64,000 nucleotides of DNA from Roseateles toxinivorans (GTDB lineage Bacteria; Pseudomonadota; Gammaproteobacteria; Burkholderiales; Burkholderiaceae_C): contig NZ_SNXS01000004.1 in the NCBI RefSeq assembly GCF_004362525.1, positions 620,001 through 684,000 on the forward strand. Reading direction: 5' to 3'. The position numbers were made by a program, and so were the translations under genes. Position 1 is the first letter of the stretch. Every line of letters begins with the position of its first letter. The notes below the pieces were generated by a model. That model did no database searches and had not been told where the DNA came from. It was given only the letters and a program-made list of their open reading frames with translations. Shown in pieces: positions 15,901 to 22,547 of this stretch.

Positions 15901-18717
15901 CGCGATCGCATGCAGTGTGTAACCGGCCTCGTGCGGCAGGCAGGCCAGCGTCTGCACGAGCTGCAGCAACTGCTGGCCGAACGGCTGCACGCCGACATGG
16001 CGGGGATTGAGTCCGGTCAGATTGAGCGGGCGCTTCAGCAGGTCCAGCAGCTGCGCGGTCAGCGGCACCAGGCCGATGATGAGCAGCACGCGCACCGTCC
16101 ACATGCCCGGTTCGGGCAGGGCCAACCAGCCGATCAGCAACAGGCTCAGCAGCACGGCGGGGCCGAGGCTGCGGCGAAGGTTGTCAAACAGCTTCCAGCG
16201 CGACAGGGCGGACAGAGGATTTAGGGGCCGGTCTGGCAGCAGGTACAGGCGCGCACGCAGCCAGCCCAGCAACTGCCAGTCGCCGCGTATCCAGCGGTGG
16301 CGGCGGGCCACGTCGGCGCCGTAGCGCAGCGGCGCCTCTTCCATCAGCTGCACATCGCTGAGCAGGCCGGCGCGGGCATAGCACCCTTCGAGCAGGTCGT
16401 GGCTGAGGATGCGGTTGTCGGGCAGCTGTTCGCCCAGCGCGTACTCGAACGCATCGACGTCGTAAATGCCCTTGCCGATGAAGGAGCCCTCGTCGAACAG
16501 GTCTTGATAGACGTCCGAGACGGCGCGGGTGTAGGGGTCGATGCCGGGCTCGCCGCCATGCAGGCGGGCATAGCCCGAACGGGCGGTGCTGGGCAGGCTC
16601 AGGCCGACGCGGGGCTGCAGGATGGCATGGCCCTCGACCACGCGACGCGCCTGCACGCCGCTGCCGAAGCGCGGGCGGTTCAGCGGGTGCGCCATGCTGG
16701 CCGCCAGCTGCAGGGCGCTGCCGCGCGGCAACTGGGTGTCGGTGTCCAGGGTGATCACATAGCGCACCGCGGCCAGGGCGCTGCGGTCGCCCACCAGGTG
16801 CGAAAAGGCCTCGTCCGGGCCGGCATTGGCGCGGCCGCGCAGCAATGCGTTCAGATCGGCCAGCTTGCCGCGCTTGCGCTCGCGGCCCATCCAGTGCCCC
16901 TGACCCGGGTTCCAGCGCCGCGGCCGGTGCAGCAGCAGAAAGGGCGCGCTGCCGCCGCTACCGGCATAGCGGACATTCAACGCAGCGATACCGGCGCTGG
17001 CCAGGGCGATCAGCCCGGCGTCCTCGGGCCGGTGCTCCTCGCGGGCATCGGCCAGATCGGTCAGCAGGGCGAACTGCAACTGGGCATCGCGGTTGGCGAG
17101 GAAGCGCAGCTCCAGGCCTTCAAGCAGGGACTCGATGCCGGCCGGGCTGCTCAGCATCGTCGGCACCACCACCAGTGTGCGGGCACTGGCCGGCAGGCCC
17201 AGCGCATAGTCCATGCGCGGCAGCACCTGCGGCCGCACGAACAGGGTGACGACCCAGTTCAGCAGTGCCAGCGACAGCTGCCAGGTGGCCAGCAGCAACA
17301 GCAGACCCAGGCCCACCAGGGCCCAGGGTGGCAGTTGCGCACCCAAGGCCACTTTCAGGAAGGGCCCGGCCGCCAGCAGAAGGGCCCCAGCCAGGCCGGC
17401 ACCGACATAGGCGCGCAGCGGCATGGCCCAAGCCGGATGCCGCGCCCGCCAGCGGCTGACGCGCAGGCCCAGCAACTGCTCCAGTGCCGAGCGGCCGTTG
17501 CCCAGCAGGTAGTAGCCGACATGGCCCTGGCGCTCCAGCCCCTGCGCATCGCTGAGCCGCTGAGTCGCCAGCTCGGCCAGCTCGACCGCATGGCTGGCCA
17601 CCTCCAGCTCGCTGCGGCCGCTGCGCCGCGCCAGGCGCTCCACCGCCAGGCGGTAGGCGTCGCGGGTGATGAAGTCCATCTGCTCGTAGACCGCACTGGG
17701 GTCACGGCGCAGGGTCTGCTCGACATTACTCAGGTTCTCGACGAACTCGGGCCAGTTGATGGCGCCCAGCAGGCGCAGGCTGCCTATGCTGTTGGCCACC
17801 GAAACCTGGCTGGCCGCCTGCGACTGGCTTTGCAGATGCACCATCTGCTCGATGCTCTGGCCCTGGTCGGCCAGCCGCTGCTCGACCCAGGTCAGTGGCA
17901 GCGCCAGCTGCGCCCCCTGGCCCTGCAGTCGGCGCGCAAAGGCCGCCACAAAGGCGCTGCTGAGCGTGGGCGCGGCGCGCGCCATGTCGGCAATCACCAG
18001 TATCAGGTCGCTGGAGCGCAGCTCCAGCGCCTCCAGCATGGACTGGGCCCAGCCGTCGGCGGCGTCGCGGTCCTGCCGGCCCAGCGAAACGCTGACGCCG
18101 ACACGGCGCAGGTTTTCGATCAGCGCCAGTCGCAGCATGATGGGAAAGGCCCACAGCTCGCCCAGGGTCAGCGGCTGCACGCTTTGGTAGGCGGCGACGA
18201 AGCGGCTCAGCGTGCCGCGGCTCAGGCTGCCGTCGGCATGGGCTATCGCCTGCAGCGCCAGCTCATAGACGCGCGGCCGGCCCACACCCTGGGCGTCGCC
18301 GCTGCGTGCGGCCAGCCGCGGCAGCTCGCGGCTGTAGCCCTTGGGCAGGTGGCGGCGGGCGGTGCGTATCTCTTCCTCGATCAGATAGAGGTTGTCGAGC
18401 AGCCACTCGGCCGCCGGGGTGATGGGCAGCTCGGCCGCCACGGCCTCGGCCAGCAGCTTGCCCACGCCGGTGAGCACCTCTTCATTGGCGCGCAGCCGGG
18501 CCAGCAACTGGTCGGGGCGGCGCTGCGGGTCCAGCACATGCTGGTGGGCCAGGGCCAGGCCATGGGCGGCCATCTGGTCGGCGCTGAACAGCGCCTCACG
18601 CAGCGGCGCCTCCTCGCGGCCCAGGTCCAGCCGGCCCAGGCTCAGGCGTCCCCATTGCCGCCACTGACCCGCTGTCGCGGTATGCCAGACCCGTGCCGCC
18701 AAATTGCCAACCGCCAT
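9931..18717 (-). CDS. ndvB: Cyclic beta-1,2-glucan synthase (NdvB/ChvB/Cgs type)
   Basis: At 2,928 residues this matches the size of rhizobial NdvB and Brucella Cgs (about 2,800-2,900). The ATG at 18,715-18,717 follows GGAGGATGGTTTG. Order of parts: a soluble N-terminal region (1-430), membrane helices near 435-515, a GT84 glycosyltransferase domain with the DxD-like ITLDTDTQLP near 655 and RRHRWIRGDWQ near 800, more membrane helices (about 860-1000), a glycoamylase-like domain (GISESGYNATDAALNYQY near 1440), and C-terminal GH94 phosphorylase modules with RDQLQDAMAL near 2460 and the catalytic-acid motif GGDWNDGMNRVG near 2590. The enzyme builds, elongates, trims and cyclises glucans from UDP-glucose at the inner membrane; the product sits in the periplasm and affects osmotic adaptation and surface traits. 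A sigma-54-type promoter precedes it. Confidence 0.93.
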   Translation of the reverse strand: MAVGNLAARVWHTATAGQWRQWGRLSLGRLDLGREEAPLREALFSADQMAAHGLALAHQHVLDPQRRPDQLLARLRANEEVLTGVGKLLAEAVAAELPITPAAEWLLDNLYLIEEEIRTARRHLPKGYSRELPRLAARSGDAQGVGRPRVYELALQAIAHADGSLSRGTLSRFVAAYQSVQPLTLGELWAFPIMLRLALIENLRRVGVSVSLGRQDRDAADGWAQSMLEALELRSSDLILVIADMARAAPTLSSAFVAAFARRLQGQGAQLALPLTWVEQRLADQGQSIEQMVHLQSQSQAASQVSVANSIGSLRLLGAINWPEFVENLSNVEQTLRRDPSAVYEQMDFITRDAYRLAVERLARRSGRSELEVASHAVELAELATQRLSDAQGLERQGHVGYYLLGNGRSALEQLLGLRVSRWRARHPAWAMPLRAYVGAGLAGALLLAAGPFLKVALGAQLPPWALVGLGLLLLLATWQLSLALLNWVVTLFVRPQVLPRMDYALGLPASARTLVVVPTMLSSPAGIESLLEGLELRFLANRDAQLQFALLTDLADAREEHRPEDAGLIALASAGIAALNVRYAGSGGSAPFLLLHRPRRWNPGQGHWMGRERKRGKLADLNALLRGRANAGPDEAFSHLVGDRSALAAVRYVITLDTDTQLPRGSALQLAASMAHPLNRPRFGSGVQARRVVEGHAILQPRVGLSLPSTARSGYARLHGGEPGIDPYTRAVSDVYQDLFDEGSFIGKGIYDVDAFEYALGEQLPDNRILSHDLLEGCYARAGLLSDVQLMEEAPLRYGADVARRHRWIRGDWQLLGWLRARLYLLPDRPLNPLSALSRWKLFDNLRRSLGPAVLLSLLLIGWLALPEPGMWTVRVLLIIGLVPLTAQLLDLLKRPLNLTGLNPRHVGVQPFGQQLLQLVQTLACLPHEAGYTLHAIAVTLWRSVATKRNLLEWTASADVRQGAPAGSLRALGQTAARMWLGPLVAALAAAALLRLRPEALPQAAPMLLLWLASPLLMWWLDRPLRARRPALSQAQQRYLRAMARRTWAFFDTCVGAEDNHLPPDNLQEHPVPRIAHRTSPTNIGFALLANLTAHDLGYITLSQMLARIGATLDTLERLERHRGHFLNWYDTQTLEPLRPRYVSTVDSGNLMAQLLTLRGGLLTMADESLLTPTWCAGLADTYALLREALTESESTLPLAAFEQLLQRWCDTPIVTLGGLRQALESLHAACTELLAAVALQALTGEAKRWAQRLTLQCLAALDELADLLPDADTPLEHPHLAGDATLRELAGRVDASEAAQACLARLEALAARAGALCEMEQGFLYDSFRHQMVIGYNVDEHSADTGYYDLLASEARLGVFAAIALGQLPQESWFALGRQLSTVNGEPVLMSWSGSMFEYLMPMLLMPSDAHTLLDQSCMAAVGRQIEYGRERGVPWGISESGYNATDAALNYQYRAFGVPGLGLKRGLAEDLVVAPYASQMALLLEPVAACENLQRLQALGASGIYGFHEAVDFTPLRLPRGQSQAVVRSYMAHHQGMGLLAMAQVLRGPRMQQFFAADPRLLATLPLLHERVPKGVVPHAAAAERAALRSPTSGSEVPVRCFTDPNTPAPEVHLLSNGSYHVMVTQAGGGYSRHRDMAVTRWREDSTCDASGSFCYLRDVDSGAVWSTAHQPTRSTGGHYQAIFSEGRAEFRRRDHGIETHTEIAVSPEDAIELKRVRIKNTSRSTRQIEITSYAEVVLATAASDMQHPAFSKLFVQTEILAETGALLCNRRPRASNDASPWMLQLLAVHGMRGSKGGTVSHETDRARFIGRGGSLQEPLALRQRGPLSNTAGSVLDPVAASRCVVTLGPDQSIIVDIVIGVADSRDGCLALVEKYRDRRLAERVFELAWTHSQVVQRQLNSSEAEVQLYARLASAVIFNQSTLRADPAIIKQNRRGQSGLWGYTISGDLPIVLVQIGDIAHIELVRQLVQAHAWWRLKGLAVDLVVWNEERDIYRQQLHEQILGLVSAGVEAHVIDRPGGIFVRHAEQISYEDRVLLQSVARAVFSDQRGSLAEQLERGPRMERRSNNAATARAGHERRQQPLVASRAYRPQPGPLPGQLSASRGDDLALFNGLGGFSADGREYVIAPAPGQTTPAPWSNVIANPGFGSVISEAGSAYTWFENAHEFRLTPWHNDPVTDACGEVFYLRDEETGHVWSPSRADTTATCTTRHGFGCSRFERTVDGIASELEVFVAVDAAVKFSVLRLTNRSDRPRRLSATGYVEWVLGAVREATAPHLVTSMSGEAGPLMVRNPYSNDYPEWVAFFDVDAHHHRAGSMTCDRSEFIGRNGSLVDPMALRSQRLLGRVGAALDPCAAIQAPLDLDPGETREIVFRLGAARNVDEAQQLVHRMRLPGAAAMALQAVQRHWDEALGAVQVHTPDAALNQLTNGWLVYQTLACRMWARSGYYQSGGAYGFRDQLQDAMALVHTRPDLLREQLLLCAAHQFVEGDVQHWWHPPVGRGVRTHISDDYLWLPLGLSRYLECTGDRSILDESVSFLDGRAVAPQDESNFELPMRSSESGTLYQHARRALLHGLRLGEHGLPLMDGGDWNDGMNRVGHEGRGESVWLGFFLCEVLRQFAPLAQSLDDDALAVRCEAERKALAQQLELHGWDGAWYRRAFFDNGAPLGSSESPECQIDSIAQSWAVLSGVAPPAHARQAMDALAVRLVSPVQGLVKLLDPPFNGAGPDPGYIRGYVPGVRENGGQYTHGAIWAAMAFAELGDVQRAWQLLDIINPVNHGRTPAELNVYKVEPYVMAADVYSVAPHVGRGGWSWYTGSAGWMYRLIIEQLLGIHLEHRDGQAWLRLAPRLPAHWPGFKFSYRYRSSHYQVMVEQVETGTKAALTMDGQPQATISLPLRDDGLTHEALLRLPPNAGCIPRAKEDNRA

Positions 18718-18784
18718 CAAACCATCCTCCGACCCTTGCGGGCACCATTCATGCGGGTGAGACGTTCACCCATGACCCGACAGG

Positions 18785-18799
18785 GCAATTGGCGTGCCC
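18785..18799 (-). promoter_or_regulatory. Sigma-54 (-24/-12) promoter of ndvB
   Basis: Read on the minus strand, GGGCACGCCAATTGC has GG-N10-GC spacing and intact GGCAC and TTGC elements. The predicted transcription start is near 18,773, giving a 56-base leader before the ATG at 18,717. It lies in the 139-base gap between ndvB and the upstream kinase gene, so ndvB has its own promoter. Confidence 0.7.
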
Positions 18800-18856
18800 G
18801 CTCTCGGCGCGCGCAGGGCAAGGCGCGCTCCTGGCTCCAAATGCCGAGGTGTCGGC

Positions 18857-20470
18857 TCAAGTGGCGAGCGGCAGGGTGACGACGAACTCGCTGCCCTGGT
18901 CCTGGCCGCCACTGCGGGCCAGCACGCTGCCGTGATGGGCTTCCACCAGATTGCGCACCACCGCCAGGCCTATGCCCAGGCCCCGGTTCGGATGGGGCCA
19001 GGCCTGCGGTCCCTGCACGAACAGGTCGAAGATGTGCGGCATCGCCTCGGCCGAAATACCGATGCCGGTATCGGCGATACCGATGCAGGCCACCCCACCC
19101 AGCGACTGCACGGTCAACGTGATGGTTGCGCCCTCGGGCGAGTATTTGGAGGCGTTCTCGAGCAGATTGCTGAACACCTGGGCCAGCCGCACCGGGTCGG
19201 CCAGCACCGGCAGCGGGCCGGGCAGCGGCGGCATCGCCAGGGTCTGGCGGCGAGTCAGCATCGCCGGGCGGCAGCTGTCGATGGCGGCGCCAAAGACCTC
19301 AGCCAGATCGATGCGGCTGCGCTCGAGCCGGAACTTGCCCACGCCGACGCGCGAGCCATCCAGCAAATCGTCCACCAGCCGGGCCATATGGGCCACCTGG
19401 CGCTCGATGATGATCTTCAGCCGCGTCATCAGCGCGGCGTCGTGGCGGCCCTTGTCCAGCAGTTCGGCGGCGGTGCGTATCGGCGCCAGCGGGTTGCGCA
19501 ACTCATGGGCGACGATGGCCAGGAACTGGATCTGGCGCCGGTGGGCGACTGCGGCCTGCGCCTCCAGATCGCGTGCCAGCATGGCCGAGAGCACCAGCTG
19601 CTCGTTGGCCTCGCGCAGGTCACGCATGCGCGGTTCGTGATCGACCGCTGGCGTGGCGAGCAGGCGCTGCACCCGGGGCAGCAGATCGGCGCCGTAGCGG
19701 CCGGCACTGGCGCTGTCGGCCGCCAGTTCGGCGTGCATCTGGAAGCCCCCCGGCTCGCGTTTCTTCGCGTGGTACATGGCCTCGTCAGCGCTCTTGATCA
19801 GGGCTGCGGCGTCCAGCCCGTCCTCCGGATAGACGCTGATGCCGACGCTGGCCGAGATGCGAAACAGCAAGTCCTCGATGTGGCAGGGCATGGACAGCGA
19901 GCGCAGCATCTTGCCGGCGATCAGTGCCGCATCGGAGGCGTGGGCCACCTCGGCCAGCAGCACCAGGAACTCGTCGCCGCCGTGGCGGCTGACGGTGTCC
20001 GAGTCGCGCACCACCGACTCCAGGCGCCGCGCCGCGAGCTGCAGCACCTCGTCGCCTACGGCATGGCCCAACGTGTCGTTGATCTGCTTGAACTGGTCGA
20101 GGTCGACGAACAGCACCGCCATGCGGGTCGCCCGCCGCCGCGCCAGGCCGATGGCCTTGTCCAGCCGGTCCAGCATCAGGCCTCGGGTGGGCAGCCCGGT
20201 CAGCGGGTCGCGCTGGCTGGTGCGGGCCAGGTCATCAAGGTTGCTGACCGCGGTCTCGGCGATGCTCTCGGCATGCAGGGCCGCCAGCACCAGTTGTTCA
20301 TTGGCCTCCAGCAACTGCGCGCCGCGCTGGTTGTTGTACTCCTGCTGCAGCTCCTGCAGATCTCCGCGCAGTCGGGCAAGTTGCGCACGCACGTCGTCCG
20401 CCTGACTTTGCAGCAACTTGAGCGTGCGTTGCGCCTCGGCCGCCTTGCGTGAGTCAGACAGGTCGGTCAC
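18857..20470 (-). CDS. GGDEF-histidine kinase fusion protein
   Basis: The gene starts at a GTG (20,468-20,470), 24 bases after the KaiC-like gene; no ATG fits better. In the 537-residue protein a coiled coil (10-70) leads to a GGDEF domain (88-235) with an intact SRHGGDEF active site (GGDEF at 164-168) and a product-inhibition site R155-x-x-D158. A second coiled coil (285-315) leads to a histidine-kinase core with phospho-acceptor H322 (AHELRNPLAP), an N-box (NLLENASKYS), and the G-boxes DTGIGIS and GLGIGLAVV. The helix EANEQLVL occurs before both domains (55-62 and 288-295). There is no membrane helix and no sensor domain, so input probably comes from the KaiC-like partner. The protein could make c-di-GMP and phosphorylate a response regulator; the partner regulator is not in this operon. 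Confidence 0.9.
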   Translation of the reverse strand: MTDLSDSRKAAEAQRTLKLLQSQADDVRAQLARLRGDLQELQQEYNNQRGAQLLEANEQLVLAALHAESIAETAVSNLDDLARTSQRDPLTGLPTRGLMLDRLDKAIGLARRRATRMAVLFVDLDQFKQINDTLGHAVGDEVLQLAARRLESVVRDSDTVSRHGGDEFLVLLAEVAHASDAALIAGKMLRSLSMPCHIEDLLFRISASVGISVYPEDGLDAAALIKSADEAMYHAKKREPGGFQMHAELAADSASAGRYGADLLPRVQRLLATPAVDHEPRMRDLREANEQLVLSAMLARDLEAQAAVAHRRQIQFLAIVAHELRNPLAPIRTAAELLDKGRHDAALMTRLKIIIERQVAHMARLVDDLLDGSRVGVGKFRLERSRIDLAEVFGAAIDSCRPAMLTRRQTLAMPPLPGPLPVLADPVRLAQVFSNLLENASKYSPEGATITLTVQSLGGVACIGIADTGIGISAEAMPHIFDLFVQGPQAWPHPNRGLGIGLAVVRNLVEAHHGSVLARSGGQDQGSEFVVTLPLAT

Positions 20471-20494
20471 GGACAGGCGCCTGCCGCGCCGGGG

Positions 20495-21982
20495 TCAGTC
20501 ATCATTGGCCCCGTTGACATGGGCCGGTGGCCGCGGCCGCCGGGTCGGCTTGCCGCCCAGCAGGCCCTCGTAGTTGGGCAGCATCTCGCCCACCTGGATG
20601 CCCTGGTCGTCGATGTTGAACAGGTGCAGGGCCTTCGAATGGGCACTGGCGCGCAGCTTGACGACTGCCATCACCCGTTCCAGGCTGCTGCCCACCTCGA
20701 CATAGCGCTGCACGATGATGGCATCGGTCAGGAAGGCCGTGCCGTAGGGGCTGAAGCGCAGGTCACTGAAACGGTCTTCCAGCTCGGATGTCATCATCAC
20801 CGTGACGCCGGTGGAGGCCAGCGCCGCCACCAGACGCGCCATCGCTTCGCGATAGTCGGAGCGGAAGGTCGGCGCCAGCGCCAGCTCGAAGCCCGACAGC
20901 GAGTCGATCACCACACGCGTGGCCTTGAGCCTACCGATCTCGGTGATCAGAAGCCCTGCAATCTCATCGACTGACAGCCCCGGTGCACGGGTATCCACCA
21001 CGCCGACCTTGCCGTCGCGTATCAACTCGGCCATTTCACGACCGCGCGATTGGGTGGGGCGCTGTTCAAAGGCGGCGATGACGCCGGTCTCGCCTTGGCG
21101 CGCCCCCTCGGCCAGGAAGGCTGCCGCCATGATGCTCTTGCCCGAGCCCGACGGCCCTGCCACCAGCAACGAGTAGCCGCAGGGCAGGCCGCCCCCCAGC
21201 ATTTCATCCAGACCCGTCACGCCCATCGACAGGCGCGCTGGCGCCGGCGCGTCCACGGCCACCTCGGCGGGGAGCGGCAGCTGCGGCGGCGCGAACACAT
21301 GGATGCCGCTGGAGGTGATGCGGAAGGTGTGCAGCCCCGGCAGGGTGGGCTGGCCGCGCATCTTCATGATTTCCATCTTGCGCACCATCGAATTGCCCTG
21401 AACGCTCTGGCGCAGCCAGATCAGTCCGTCGGACACGGTGAAGACCGGATTCGGCTCGGTATCGTTGAAGTATTCGCCGATCAGAAAGGTGGTGGCCTGC
21501 CAGCTGGTCATCAGCACGCCCAGGTTCTGGATGAAGCGCTGCAGACTCAGGTAGTTATGGCCCTCGCCTTCGCTGGCCAGGATGACCGAGCGGAACGAGT
21601 CAACGAACACCAGGCCCGGGCCGCGCGCCTCGACCTCCTCGACGATGCGCGACAACACCTTGTCGAGATCACCGCTGACCATGTCATCGGCCAGGTTGAT
21701 GAAGCGGATCGATTTGTTCAGCTTGTCGAGGTCGAAGAAGTCGAACTGCTGCTGGTAGCGCAACATCTTCAGTGGAGGCTCGCCGAGCACGGTGAAGTAC
21801 AGCGCCGGCCGCTCTGGCGTGGCCAGCGCAAACATGATCTGGTGCGCGAGGGTGGTCTTGCCACAGCCCGGTGTGCCCGCGATCAGATTGAACGAAAACT
21901 CAGGCAAACCGCCGCCAAGGATTTCGTCCAGGCCGGGTACGCCCGTTGCTAGGCGTTGAATGTTTGCTTTGGCAGTGGTCAT
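20495..21982 (-). CDS. Two-domain KaiC-like ATPase lacking the clock phosphosites
   Basis: The 495-residue protein consists of two RecA-like KaiC domains: CI with Walker A GTPGCGKT (36-43) and CII with GPSGSGKS (276-283); VVIDSLSG (357-364) is the CII Walker B. The start ATG overlaps the previous stop codon (ATGA at 21,979-21,982). Compared from memory with cyanobacterial KaiC, the phosphorylated Ser431-Thr432 align with A416-F417 here (segment PYGTAFLTDAIIVQRYVE), and the paired catalytic Glu residues appear as single Glu (E68 in CI; E306 followed by Gln in CII). No kaiA or kaiB is present. It is therefore probably a signalling KaiC paralogue working with the downstream GGDEF-kinase rather than a clock oscillator. 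Confidence 0.9.
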   Translation of the reverse strand: MTTAKANIQRLATGVPGLDEILGGGLPEFSFNLIAGTPGCGKTTLAHQIMFALATPERPALYFTVLGEPPLKMLRYQQQFDFFDLDKLNKSIRFINLADDMVSGDLDKVLSRIVEEVEARGPGLVFVDSFRSVILASEGEGHNYLSLQRFIQNLGVLMTSWQATTFLIGEYFNDTEPNPVFTVSDGLIWLRQSVQGNSMVRKMEIMKMRGQPTLPGLHTFRITSSGIHVFAPPQLPLPAEVAVDAPAPARLSMGVTGLDEMLGGGLPCGYSLLVAGPSGSGKSIMAAAFLAEGARQGETGVIAAFEQRPTQSRGREMAELIRDGKVGVVDTRAPGLSVDEIAGLLITEIGRLKATRVVIDSLSGFELALAPTFRSDYREAMARLVAALASTGVTVMMTSELEDRFSDLRFSPYGTAFLTDAIIVQRYVEVGSSLERVMAVVKLRASAHSKALHLFNIDDQGIQVGEMLPNYEGLLGGKPTRRPRPPAHVNGANDD

Positions 21983-22404
21983 TGCGGGGTGTCCTGCACG
22001 GCTTGGCCGCTCAAAGGGTTGTGCCAAACGAAACCGATCATTCTCTCGGTCAGCGATGCGCCGATCAACTGGCTCAAAAGGTCGTGGAAAGCGGAGAGCA
22101 GGGCGGTAGCAGCTGCCGTTGCTTCGGTGCTGGCTATGGCCGCCAGCGCCCGGTGCAATGCGTTGAAGTCACCCGGCTGCAGCGCGCCCTCGTAGGCGGC
22201 CGACAGGCACGGATGGGCGGCGCGGGTCAGGTACAGACTGCGCTTGTAGAGCGCGGCCACACCTCGCTGGCCGACAATGGGCGACAGCGCCGCATCGATT
22301 TGCTGCCACAGGGCCAACACCACTGCGGCCACCTGCGGTGCATCGACGGCCTGGTCGTTCAGATGACCGAGCGCCGCTGGGGGGGTAAGCGCCTCACTGG
22401 GCAT
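21979..22404 (-). CDS. Small helical protein of the KaiC-like operon, function unknown
   Basis: The ATG at 22,402-22,404 (MPSEALTPP) has a GGAA ribosome site; an upstream in-frame ATG at 22,494 would add 30 unlikely residues. The 141-residue product is almost entirely alpha-helical, rich in Ala and Leu, with a conserved-looking centre (GQRGVAALYKRSLYL) and no transmembrane segment. It is first of three co-directional genes and coupled by ATGA to the KaiC-like gene, so it may be its regulator or partner. I do not recognise its family. Confidence 0.7.
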   Translation of the reverse strand: MPSEALTPPAALGHLNDQAVDAPQVAAVVLALWQQIDAALSPIVGQRGVAALYKRSLYLTRAAHPCLSAAYEGALQPGDFNALHRALAAIASTEATAAATALLSAFHDLLSQLIGASLTERMIGFVWHNPLSGQAVQDTPQ

Positions 22405-22547
22405 CGGGATTCCGGTGTTTGTCCGCACATGCGGCTGGCGCCATAGTACGCCCACGCTCGGGGGCGATTCGGACGGATTGTTGTATTGCAGCACGTCGGC
22501 TCACGATCAGGCTTGACATGGGTTGGACCTGGCTCTTCGCTGCATCG

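Noticed and set aside
16297-18879. 860-codon open frame antisense to ndvB, and other long open frames opposite purL (44,782-46,944) and glnD (41,812-44,073)
   Set aside because: They mirror strongly coding genes on the other strand, have Gln/His/Arg-rich composition with no domains and no ribosome site; high GC keeps the opposite frames open.
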